From Rubrivivax sp. (GTDB taxonomy: Bacteria; Pseudomonadota; Gammaproteobacteria; Burkholderiales; Burkholderiaceae_C): a DNA stretch of 10,436 nt. Of this stretch, positions 1 to 5,533 are shown one piece after another. Both the position numbers and the translations under genes were made by a program. How positions within the stretch are numbered: position 1 is the first letter of the stretch; every line of letters begins with the position of its first letter. The notes below the pieces were generated by a model. It searched no databases. It was not told the origin of the DNA and saw only the letters and a list, made by a program, of their open reading frames with translations. The DNA is taken from positions 1-10,436 of the forward strand of contig JAIXSD010000439.1 in assembly GCA_027484885.1 (NCBI GenBank), written 5' to 3'.

Positions 1-54
1 GGCGAAAGCTGGAGCCCGCCCACGCCGCCCAGCTTCGCGCCGCCGGAAAAATAG
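1..54 (+). CDS. Possible C-terminal end of an upstream gene (partial)
   Basis: Frame 1 reads as a short proline-rich tail ending Ala-Pro-Pro-Glu-Lys and then TAG at 52-54. Its third codon positions are mostly G or C, as in the genes of this window, and better biased than the other two forward frames over the same stretch. It would be the 3' end of a gene that starts before the window, about 30 bases ahead of DUF1841. Eighteen codons are too few to recognise a family, and the reading could be chance. Confidence 0.25.
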   Translation, partial: GESWSPPTPPSFAPPEK

Positions 55-69
55 CAGGCGCGCAGCCGC

Positions 70-84
70 GACAATCAAACCCTA
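70..84 (+). promoter_or_regulatory. Candidate -10 box placed for a leaderless DUF1841 mRNA
   Basis: GACAAT at 70-75 matches the sigma-70 -10 consensus at four of six positions, including the key A at position 2 and T at position 6. It ends 8 bases before the ATG at 84. Transcription starting about 7 bases downstream would begin at or next to the start codon. No SD-like purine run precedes this ATG, which agrees with a leaderless or very short leader. I see no convincing -35 hexamer 17 bases upstream, so this remains a suggestion. Confidence 0.3.
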
Positions 85-515
85 TGTTTGCCCCATCCCA
101 ACTCGAGGTGCGCCGCTTCTTCTGCGCCACCTACCGCAAGCTGCGCGACGGCCAGCCCTTGATTCCCATGGAGGCCATCGCCGCCGACTGGATCGCCCAG
201 CACCCGGAATACCACGCCGAGCTGGCCGATGAAGAGGCGGCCCTGGCGGCGGTTTACAGCGTCGAAGAGGGGCGCACCAACCCCTTTTTGCACCTGTCCA
301 TGCACCTGACCATCAGCGAGCAGCAGTCCATCGACCAGCCCCATGGCATCCGCCAGGCCGTCGATCTGCTGGCTGCCAAGCGCAACTCCCTGCACGAGGC
401 CCACCATGTGGCCATGGACTGCCTGGGTGAAATGATCTGGGAATCGCAGCGCAGCGGCCTGCCGCCGGACGGCCATGCCTACCTGGACAAGGTGCGAAAA
501 AAAGCCACGCAATGA
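84..515 (+). CDS. DUF1841 family protein of unknown function
   Basis: This 143-residue soluble protein has no signal peptide or membrane segment. The Met-Phe-x-Pro-Ser start, His-Pro-Glu-Tyr-His near residues 40-44, the block NPFLHLSMHL at 66-75 and the His-rich helix around 104-116 ending in a Leu-Gly-Glu are, from memory, hallmarks of DUF1841, a small family common in beta- and gammaproteobacteria with no assigned activity. The spacing of His and Glu residues (H40, H44, H70, H74, E79, H104, H108, E116) on what look like helices suggests a metal site; that is inference. ATG 84 is chosen because the family begins there, although the frame stays open to the window edge. The gene converges on flgN and shares a terminator with it. 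Its stop codon lies in the terminator loop. Confidence 0.88.
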   Translation: MFAPSQLEVRRFFCATYRKLRDGQPLIPMEAIAADWIAQHPEYHAELADEEAALAAVYSVEEGRTNPFLHLSMHLTISEQQSIDQPHGIRQAVDLLAAKRNSLHEAHHVAMDCLGEMIWESQRSGLPPDGHAYLDKVRKKATQ

Positions 516-534
516 GCGTGGCTTGAGGGGTTTT
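497..534. terminator. Bidirectional intrinsic terminator between DUF1841 and flgN
   Basis: A perfect 9-bp inverted repeat pairs 502-510 (AAGCCACGC) with 516-524 (GCGTGGCTT) around the 5-base loop AATGA. On the minus strand the stem is followed by seven T (complement of A497-503), a textbook intrinsic terminator for the leftward flgMN transcript about 50 bases after the flgN stop. On the plus strand it is followed by GAGGGGTTTT, a weaker tail that could still stop DUF1841 transcription. The DUF1841 stop codon TGA (513-515) lies in the loop. Confidence 0.8.
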
Positions 535-537
535 GAA

Positions 538-559
538 GCTCGGCGCCGGGCGGCCGAGC
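538..559. repeat. Second stem-loop between terminator and flgN stop
   Basis: A perfect 7-bp inverted repeat pairs GCTCGGC (538-544) with GCCGAGC (553-559) around an 8-base loop. It is GC-rich with no T run on either side, so by itself it is not an intrinsic terminator. In the leftward transcript it follows the flgN stop (574-576) by about 15 bases and precedes the T-tailed hairpin, so it may protect the 3' end or help pause polymerase. Confidence 0.5.
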
Positions 560-573
560 AGCGACCGGGCGGA

Positions 574-978
574 TCAGGCTTGAATCGAAGCGCCGCCCAG
601 GCTCTTGCGCTCGTTCTTGCCCAGCGCCGAATACAGACCATTGGCTTCGCCCGGCATCAGCACATCGATGGCACGGTCCAGCGCCGCCGTGGCGCGGGCT
701 AGTGATTCACGCTGGGCGGCCACACGGCCGCCGGCCTGCACCAGGCGGTGGCGCAGATGCGCCGGCACCGCGCCGCTGCGCGCGGCTTCGCTGAAGCTGG
801 TGATGGCCACCGCCAGCGCCTGATGCAGACGGGCGGCGTGTTGTTCGATGGCCTGGGTGTCGCGCCGCAGCAAGGCATCACCCAGCAAATTGAGGCAGCT
901 TTCCACCTCCAGCAGCGGCTGCTCGAGCTGCTGGCCGAGCGCTGCGGGATTGGAATCTGAGGGAGGCAAAGCGTGCAT
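574..978 (-). CDS. flgN: FlgN, export chaperone for hook-filament junction proteins
   Basis: FlgN is a cytoplasmic chaperone that holds FlgK and FlgL and delivers them to the flagellar type III export gate. The 134-residue product is almost entirely predicted alpha helix, with Leu/Ala heptad-like spacing and Arg/Gln-rich stretches over about residues 15-105. Its C-terminal tail contains Gly-Leu-Tyr-Ser-Ala-Leu-Gly, as expected of the FlgN/FlgK-binding end. FlgN proteins diverge strongly, so the call rests on size, helical character and position directly after flgM. I chose the ATG at 978 because GGGGA (984-988) lies 5 bases upstream; an in-frame ATG at 993 would add five residues but has no ribosome site. 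The flgM stop lies 104 bases upstream, so the two genes are probably co-transcribed. Confidence 0.87.
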   Translation of the reverse strand: MHALPPSDSNPAALGQQLEQPLLEVESCLNLLGDALLRRDTQAIEQHAARLHQALAVAITSFSEAARSGAVPAHLRHRLVQAGGRVAAQRESLARATAALDRAIDVLMPGEANGLYSALGKNERKSLGGASIQA

Positions 979-1043
979 GGCTGTCCCCGCCATAAGGCGT
1001 TGAGAACGCGTTAGGGTTCAACAAACGAAACTTCGATCGACCC

Positions 1044-1064
1044 GGGCTCCGTCAAACGGCGCCC
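1044..1064. repeat. Stem-loop in the flgM-flgN gap
   Basis: GGGC (1044-1047), one mismatched base, and CCGT (1049-1052) pair with ACGG (1056-1059), one base, and GCCC (1061-1064), around a 3-base loop CAA. An overlapping alternative pairs CCGGGC (1042-1047) with GCCCGG (1067-1072). There is no T run after it in the leftward direction, so I read it as an mRNA stem between two co-transcribed genes that may influence stability or the FlgM:FlgN ratio. The rest of the 979-1082 gap shows nothing else I can name. Confidence 0.4.
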
Positions 1065-1082
1065 CGGCCCGGAACGCCTCGA

Positions 1083-1412
1083 TCAGTGAGGCGTCATCCG
1101 GCTCAGCATTTCTTGAGCGTTGGCAATCAGCTTGTCGGCGATGACGTTGGCGTTGACCGTGAACTTGCCGTCCGAGATGGCCTGCGAGATGCGCCCGACC
1201 TTCTCGGCATCGAAGCTGCCGTCTTCCGCCACACCCGCCAGGAGCTTGGTCGCATTGGTCGACAGCTCCAGGGTGGCGCTGGCCTCCGGCTCCTTCTTTC
1301 CGGCCACTTGTGCTGTCGCGCCCTGGCCTTGCGCTCGCCCCGTCTGGGCCGCGCCCGCCTTGTCGGCCGCGACGGCCGACGATGCGATCTCTGGGCTATT
1401 ACCGATTTTCAT
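1083..1412 (-). CDS. flgM: FlgM, anti-sigma-28 factor
   Basis: FlgM binds sigma-28 (FliA) and blocks late flagellar transcription until the finished hook-basal body exports it. The 109-residue protein starts Met-Lys-Ile as in most FlgM. It has a low-complexity, Ala/Gly/Gln-rich, probably disordered N-terminal half (residues 8-45) and the conserved sigma-binding part at about 47-105, including LSTNATKL and EKVGRISQAISDGKF followed by a helix to the end. The ATG at 1412 is preceded by GGAG (1419-1422) at a 6-base spacing; the in-frame ATG at 1424 overlaps that ribosome site and is less likely. The sigma-28 promoter directly upstream implies a feedback loop in which sigma-28 makes its own inhibitor. 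flgN follows in the same direction. Confidence 0.96.
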   Translation of the reverse strand: MKIGNSPEIASSAVAADKAGAAQTGRAQGQGATAQVAGKKEPEASATLELSTNATKLLAGVAEDGSFDAEKVGRISQAISDGKFTVNANVIADKLIANAQEMLSRMTPH

Positions 1413-1463
1413 GGTGCTCTCCATAGGCCTGGGTCATGCCCAAACCTGTCCAGGTTTTCCGGT

Positions 1464-1490
1464 GTATCGACGCTCAACATGAAGACTTTA
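1464..1490 (-). promoter_or_regulatory. Sigma-28 (FliA) promoter for flgMN
   Basis: On the minus strand TAAAGTCT (1490-1483), an 11-base spacer and GTCGATAC (1471-1464) match the enterobacterial sigma-28 consensus TAAAGTTT-N11-GCCGATAA at 7 of 8 and 6 of 8 positions with exact spacing. Transcription would start near 1457, leaving a leader of about 45 bases before the flgM ATG at 1412. The location, between a terminator-like hairpin and flgM, is what a separate late promoter should look like. Confidence 0.8.
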
Positions 1491-1501
1491 GTACTTTCGA
1501 C

Positions 1502-1533
1502 AAAACCGCTCCCGCCCCAGAAGCGGGGTTTTT
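1502..1533. terminator. Terminator-like hairpin after flgA
   Basis: CCGCT (1506-1510) pairs with AGCGG (1522-1526) around an 11-base loop, and flanking A and T tracts (A1502-1505 and T1529-1533) extend the stem across a two-base bulge. Read leftward, as flgA transcription runs, the stem is followed by TTTTG about 50 bases after the flgA stop. Read rightward, CCCGC/GCGGG (1511-1515 with 1523-1527) is followed by TTTTT. It lies immediately ahead of the flgM promoter and probably separates the two units. The stem is imperfect. Confidence 0.55.
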
Positions 1534-1581
1534 CCGCCTCAGAGCTGAGTCTCAACACCGGCTGACGTGTGCCAGGGCTGT

Positions 1582-2373
1582 TCACAACAGCACCTCCACC
1601 CGTCGTTCACCGACGACCCGACCCGTCACCATCCGGCCGTTTTCGAACCGGATCTTGACGGTCTGGCCTTCCAGGCCTGCGGCCATGGCTTGCCCTTCCC
1701 CGGCGACCGCGAAGCCCGGTCCGGCCACCCGAACCTGCACCGTCTCGCCGGCGGCAAACCACTGCCGCGCCTTCAAGCTGCTGCTGCTGATCGCTTCGCC
1801 AGCCGCCACAGGGCGGGCCAGGCTGCGACCGGCGAGGCCGGCAGCGTCGGTGAACACCGCGCCGGCCACAGCCGCTATGTCTATTTCGGCCATGGCCAGC
1901 TGGGCTTGAGTCAGGCTCCCCCCCGAAGCCAGGGGTTCGGCGGCCACCAGGGCGCGGGCAAAGACCTTGACCTGCACCGGCAAGGTGACATTCCAACGGG
2001 CGCGGCCATCGATGCAGCGCAGACCGATGCGGGTGCGGCCCCACATCTGCAGGCCGGTGGGCAAATACGGTTGCACCTGGGCGCAGGGCGCCAGCTTGAG
2101 GCGCGGGTCGAGCTGGCCGACCTGCACTTCCACCCGGGCCTGGGCCGGCACGCCAGCCTTGGCGCCCGCCTGGGCCAGGTCCTGGACCTGCAAGCGCAGC
2201 TCGGCGCTCAGGGTTGTAGCCACCCCGGTGCCGGGCTGCTGCGCCAACGCTTCGCGCGGCAGCAGAGCAAAACTGAACACCAGGCTCCAGCTCAGGCTCA
2301 GGCACAGCCATGCCAGCAGGCGCGCCGGCTGGCGAAGCATCTGAGTGGCAGCGATGGAGCGGGTCGAGAGCAT
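1582..2373 (-). CDS. flgA: FlgA, periplasmic P-ring assembly chaperone
   Basis: FlgA is exported to the periplasm and helps FlgI polymerise into the P ring around the rod. With the start at 2373 the product has 263 residues. It has a Sec signal peptide (hydrophobic run about residues 19-38, cleavage after Ala-Leu-Ala at 42-44), an N-terminal domain with two cysteines in the Leu-Ala-Pro-Cys and Leu-Arg-Cys contexts (likely a disulfide), and a C-terminal SAF-type domain ending in a Gly-Arg-Val-Val-x4-Arg-Val-Glu-Val strand. An in-frame ATG at 2340 would give a shorter, also plausible signal peptide; neither start has a clear SD. The reading frame extends far upstream, but that part is antisense to flgB and was not used. 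The gene is divergent from flgB, as is usual. Confidence 0.93.
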   Translation of the reverse strand: MLSTRSIAATQMLRQPARLLAWLCLSLSWSLVFSFALLPREALAQQPGTGVATTLSAELRLQVQDLAQAGAKAGVPAQARVEVQVGQLDPRLKLAPCAQVQPYLPTGLQMWGRTRIGLRCIDGRARWNVTLPVQVKVFARALVAAEPLASGGSLTQAQLAMAEIDIAAVAGAVFTDAAGLAGRSLARPVAAGEAISSSSLKARQWFAAGETVQVRVAGPGFAVAGEGQAMAAGLEGQTVKIRFENGRMVTGRVVGERRVEVLL

Positions 2374-2399
2374 GGGTGGACTGTAGGCCGCGGCCACCC
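2374..2399 (-). promoter_or_regulatory. Stem-loop abutting the flgA start codon
   Basis: On the minus strand GGGTGG (2399-2394) pairs perfectly with CCACCC (2379-2374), and the 3' arm touches the ATG at 2373-2371. The 14-base loop overlaps a GC palindrome GGCCGCGGCC (2386-2395), so a second fold is possible. No other ribosome-site-like sequence is near this start. If flgA starts at 2373 the fold would hide its initiation region; if it starts at 2340 the stem is simply in the leader. Confidence 0.4.
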
Positions 2400-2575
2400 G
2401 CCAGCGAGGGCCGAAATGCGCAGCAAAGCCCTTGCTATTCCCGCTAATGTTTTCAGAGCCGCCCAACACAATCCGTTCACATCGCCCATTCCCGTCCACC
2501 CGACTGGGACCTTGAGACCCTCCACAGCCCCAAGGCGCGGCGCTCCAGCCCGAACCCATGCAGGGGGCACGCATC
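2400..2575. promoter_or_regulatory. flgA-flgB divergent control region
   Basis: This should carry the promoters for flgA (leftward) and the flgB operon (rightward). AAATGCG (2414-2420), an 11-12-base gap and TGCTATTC (2433-2440) resemble the two inverted half-sites of an FlhDC box (AAATAGCG...CGCTATTT core), though the outer AAYGS-type parts match poorly. CACAAT (2467-2472) is a possible -10 for flgB, about a promoter length downstream. A small inverted repeat AGCAA/TTGCT lies at 2422-2436. AGGGGG at 2562-2567 is the flgB ribosome site. No convincing -35 is seen on either strand. Confidence 0.35.
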
Positions 2576-2989
2576 ATGCTGAACCGACTGACCGACAACC
2601 TGAACTTCCAGACCGAGGCCCTGGCCCTGCGCTCGGAACGCCAGCGCATGCTCGCCAGCAACATCGCCAATGCGGACACCCCCGGCTACCAGGCGCGTGA
2701 CCTTGATTTCTCCCGCGCCCTGCGAGAAGCCACGGCCGCCAGCCGCGGCTCCGGCAAGCTGCTGACCACCCAGGGCGGCCATATGGGCCCGATCGGCGGC
2801 AGCCGCGGCGAAGCCAGCAAGCTCTACGCCGTGCCGGCACAGACCAATCTCGACAACAACACCGTGGACATGGATCGCGAGCGGGCCAGCTTCGCCGACA
2901 ACTCGGTCAAGTACGAAGCCACGCTGCGTTTCATCAACAGCTCGGTGCGCACCACGCTGGACGCGATGAAGTCGCCCAACGCGGCCTGA
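2576..2989 (+). CDS. flgB: FlgB, proximal rod protein
   Basis: FlgB is one of the first rod subunits, joining the MS ring/export gate to the growing flagellar rod in the periplasm. It is exported by the flagellar type III system, so it has no Sec signal peptide. The 137-residue protein has the rod-hook N-terminal motif with SNIANADTPGYQARD (28-42), a loop-rich middle and the C-terminal helix typical of the family (VKYEATLRFINSSVRTTLDA). The ATG at 2576 is preferred because AGGGGG ends 8 bases before it and FlgB proteins start Met-Leu-x-x-Leu; an ATG at 2558 would add six residues. It is the first gene of a rightward operon, with flgC 39 bases downstream. Confidence 0.97.
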   Translation: MLNRLTDNLNFQTEALALRSERQRMLASNIANADTPGYQARDLDFSRALREATAASRGSGKLLTTQGGHMGPIGGSRGEASKLYAVPAQTNLDNNTVDMDRERASFADNSVKYEATLRFINSSVRTTLDAMKSPNAA

Positions 2990-3028
2990 GCGGCTCGGCA
3001 CTAGCAGACCACCGGCCAGGAGCAGACC

Positions 3029-3445
3029 ATGTCCATGTTTCAGATCTTCAATGTCTCGGGCAGCGCGGTCAGCGCGCAAAGCCAGCGCCTCAATGTGGTG
3101 GCCAGCAATCTGGCCAATGCCGACACCGTGGCCGGCCCCGACGGCAAGGCCTACAAGGCCCGCCAGGTGGTGTTCCAGACCGCCTTGATGGGCGCCAGCG
3201 GCGACCAGGGCGCGGCCGGCGTGCGCGTCAGCACCATCAGCGAAGACCAGACGCCCGGGCGCCGCGTCCACGACCCCAAGCACCCCAAGGCCGACGCCGA
3301 AGGCTATGTGACCTACAGCAATGTCAACACGGTGGAGGAGATGGTCAACATGATCTCGGCCTCCCGCTCCTACCAGAACAACATCGAGGTGATGAGCACG
3401 GCCAAGAACCTGCTGCTCAAAACCCTGCAGCTCGGCCAGTCCTGA
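3029..3445 (+). CDS. flgC: FlgC, proximal rod protein
   Basis: FlgC is a proximal rod subunit assembled with FlgB and FlgF. The 138-residue protein has the expected N-terminal helix (SGSAVSAQSQRLNVVASNLANADT), followed by the FlgC-specific insert with Gly-Pro-Asp-Gly-Lys-Ala-Tyr, a short variable centre, and the C-terminal coiled-coil half (SRSYQNNIEVMSTAKNLLLK). Family length is about 134-140 residues, so it is complete. AGGAG (3018-3022) stands 6 bases before the ATG. It lies between flgB and flgD in the conserved order, with only 23 bases to flgD. Confidence 0.97.
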   Translation: MSMFQIFNVSGSAVSAQSQRLNVVASNLANADTVAGPDGKAYKARQVVFQTALMGASGDQGAAGVRVSTISEDQTPGRRVHDPKHPKADAEGYVTYSNVNTVEEMVNMISASRSYQNNIEVMSTAKNLLLKTLQLGQS

Positions 3446-3468
3446 GCTCCACCTGAAAGAGGCCCGCC

Positions 3469-4119
3469 ATGGATGTCATCAGCGCCGTCAAATCGACCGG
3501 CACCACCACCAACACCGCGGAAGAGTCGGCCAGCAAGAAGGCCGTGGACACGCAGGATCGTTTTCTCAAGCTGCTGGTGGCCCAGATGCAGAACCAGGAC
3601 CCCATGAACCCCATGGACAACGCCCAGGTGACCAGCCAGATGGCGCAGATCCAGACCGTCAGCGGTGTCAGCACCCTGGACAACAGCATCAAATCGCTGG
3701 CCAACCAGTTCACCCAGATGCAGGCCCTGCAAAGCGTCTCCCTGGTGGGCCGCGAGGTCAGCGTCGAGGGCAACCGACTGCAGCAAACCAACGGTGTGGG
3801 CGAAGGCAGCTACGCGCTGAACAGCCCGGCCGATGCGGTGAAGCTGGAGGTGTTGAGCCCGGCCGGCGCCGTGGTCGACACCGTGCAGCTGGGCGCCCAG
3901 GGCACGGGCCGCCACGATTTCAAATGGGCCTCGGACAAGTTCGCCGACGACGCCGGGCTCAAGTTCCGCATCACCGCCACCAAGGGCACGGCCGCCGTGA
4001 CCAGCACGCTCTACGCCCAGGACAAGGTGCTGGCCGTCAACACCAGCGGCACCTCGCTGAAGCTGCAGCTCAAGAACGCCGGCCTGGTCGACTACGCCAG
4101 CATCAAGACCTTCGACTGA
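3469..4119 (+). CDS. flgD: FlgD, hook cap / hook assembly protein
   Basis: FlgD forms the temporary cap under which FlgE subunits polymerise into the hook, and is later replaced by FlgK. The 216-residue protein has a Thr/Ser-rich N-terminal export region, then the hallmark segment QDRFLKLLVAQMQNQDP (29-45) with Asn-Pro-Met-Asp-Asn just after it. The C-terminal part (about 85-216) has Gly-spaced beta strands as in the Ig-like and Tudor-like domains of FlgD. AGAGG (3458-3462) lies 6 bases before the ATG. The gene sits directly before flgE, its client. Nothing is missing or broken. Confidence 0.96.
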   Translation: MDVISAVKSTGTTTNTAEESASKKAVDTQDRFLKLLVAQMQNQDPMNPMDNAQVTSQMAQIQTVSGVSTLDNSIKSLANQFTQMQALQSVSLVGREVSVEGNRLQQTNGVGEGSYALNSPADAVKLEVLSPAGAVVDTVQLGAQGTGRHDFKWASDKFADDAGLKFRITATKGTAAVTSTLYAQDKVLAVNTSGTSLKLQLKNAGLVDYASIKTFD

Positions 4120-4167
4120 CGCGCGCCGCGCCTGCCCCTTTTCACGATTTCCCGCTAAGGACCCATC

Positions 4168-5478
4168 ATGAGCTTCCAACAAGGCCTCTCCGGTTTGAAC
4201 GGCGCAAGCAAGAACCTCGACGTCATCGGCAACAACATCGCCAATGCCGGCACCTATGGTTCCAAGGCCTCACGGGCCGAGTTCAAAGATGTCTATGCCG
4301 GCGCACTCAACGGCGCGGGCAGCAGCCCGGTCGGCATCGGCACGGCCCTGGCCGCCGTGGCCCAGCAGTTCACCCAGGGCAATATCACCACGACCGAAAG
4401 CCCCATGGACCTGGCCATCAACGGCGGCGGCTTCTTCCAGCTCAGCGATGGCAAGAACCCGACCATGTACAGCCGCAACGGCCAGTTCAAGGTCGACCGC
4501 AACGGCTTCATCGTCAACAACGACCAGCTCAAGCTCATGGGTTACCCGGCCGATGGCGCCGGCGTGATCCAACCGGGCCTGGCCCAGCCCCTGCAGCTGC
4601 CCACTTCGGGCATCGCGCCCAAGACCACCACCGCCATCACCACCGAGTTCAACCTCGACTCGCGCTCCAAGGTCACGGCCAATGCCGCCATTCCCGGCAT
4701 CGACCTCAAGAACCCGGCCACTTACAACAACGCCACCTCGCTGACGGCCTATGACGCCAAGGGCCAGGACGTGGCCATCACGCTCTATTTCCAGAAGAAC
4801 GAGCCCGCCGCCGACGGCAGCACGACCTGGAACATCTTCGCCACCGCCAACGGCTCGCCCTTTGCCACCGATTCCGCCGGCGGCGCCATCGGCACCGATG
4901 CCAGCGGCAACCCGCTGACGCCCTACGCCACCGTCACCTTCCCCAAGACCGGCGGCAAGCCCATCGCCCCCACGACCAAGCTGAACATGGATGTGCCCGC
5001 CGGCCGCAACGCCGCCGGCGCCGCCACCCTGGACATTCCCGGCATCCAGTTCGATGTGCTGGGCGCCACCGAGAACGGCTCCAGCTTCGCCGTGACCAAC
5101 CTGACCCAGGACGGCTACGCCCCAGGCCAGCTCTCCGGCATCCTGATCGAGAACAGCGGCATCGTCATGGCGCGTTACTCCAACGGACAGTCCAAGCCGG
5201 CCGGCCAGGTCGAGCTGGCCTCCTTCCGCAGCCCGCAAGGCCTGCAGCCCATGGGCGGCAATGTCTGGGCGCGCACCTTCTCCTCGGGTGAGGCGGTGGT
5301 GGGCGTGCCGGGTGACGGCAACCTGGGCAAGCTGCAATCGGGCGCGCTGGAAGAGTCCAACGTCGACCTGACCGCCGAGCTGGTCAATATGGTCACCGCC
5401 CAGCGCGCCTACCAGGCCAGCGCCCAGACCATCAAGACCCAGGACCAGGTGCTGCAGACCATCGTCAACCTGCGTTGA
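4168..5478 (+). CDS. flgE: FlgE, flagellar hook protein
   Basis: FlgE polymerises into the hook, the flexible joint between rod and filament. The 436-residue protein has the D0 N-terminal helix (MSFQQGLSGLNGASKNLDVI), the motif NNIANAGTYGSKASRAEF (27-44), large beta-rich exposed domains in the middle, and the C-terminal D0 helix with Leu-Val-Asn-Met-Val-Thr-Ala-Gln-Arg-Ala-Tyr near residue 410. It is somewhat longer than the roughly 400-residue enterobacterial protein; the extra length is in the exposed, variable domains. The aromatic residue usual after Thr-x-Gly in rod/hook paralogs is Ser here, a type of change I recall in betaproteobacterial FlgE. AAGGA (4157-4161) is the ribosome site. 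Confidence 0.97.
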   Translation: MSFQQGLSGLNGASKNLDVIGNNIANAGTYGSKASRAEFKDVYAGALNGAGSSPVGIGTALAAVAQQFTQGNITTTESPMDLAINGGGFFQLSDGKNPTMYSRNGQFKVDRNGFIVNNDQLKLMGYPADGAGVIQPGLAQPLQLPTSGIAPKTTTAITTEFNLDSRSKVTANAAIPGIDLKNPATYNNATSLTAYDAKGQDVAITLYFQKNEPAADGSTTWNIFATANGSPFATDSAGGAIGTDASGNPLTPYATVTFPKTGGKPIAPTTKLNMDVPAGRNAAGAATLDIPGIQFDVLGATENGSSFAVTNLTQDGYAPGQLSGILIENSGIVMARYSNGQSKPAGQVELASFRSPQGLQPMGGNVWARTFSSGEAVVGVPGDGNLGKLQSGALEESNVDLTAELVNMVTAQRAYQASAQTIKTQDQVLQTIVNLR

Positions 5479-5533
5479 TGCTGAGCACGCACTGAAAGCC
5501 TGAACCCCGCATGACCCCGCCCAAGGACACGCC

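Noticed and set aside
2420..2436. Sigma-54-like promoter (minus strand TAGCAAG-N4-TTGCT) near flgA
   Set aside because: The -24 element lacks one of the two invariant G bases, the sequence arises from a small inverted repeat, and early flagellar genes in Burkholderiales are usually FlhDC/sigma-70 controlled.
2374..2679. N-terminal extension of flgA to 2679 on the minus strand
   Set aside because: It would run through the intergenic region and into flgB, put 102 residues before a clear signal peptide, and is not supported by family length.
1567..2700. Plus-strand open frame of about 377 codons opposite flgA
   Set aside because: It has His/Gln/Arg-rich composition without domains, and the minus-strand FlgA with signal peptide and SAF domain explains the region.
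4120..4167. GC-rich mini-repeat followed by CCCCTTTT between flgD and flgE as a terminator or promoter
   Set aside because: The possible stem is about 4 bp and the T run is short; the gap is fully explained by the flgE ribosome site and operon spacing.
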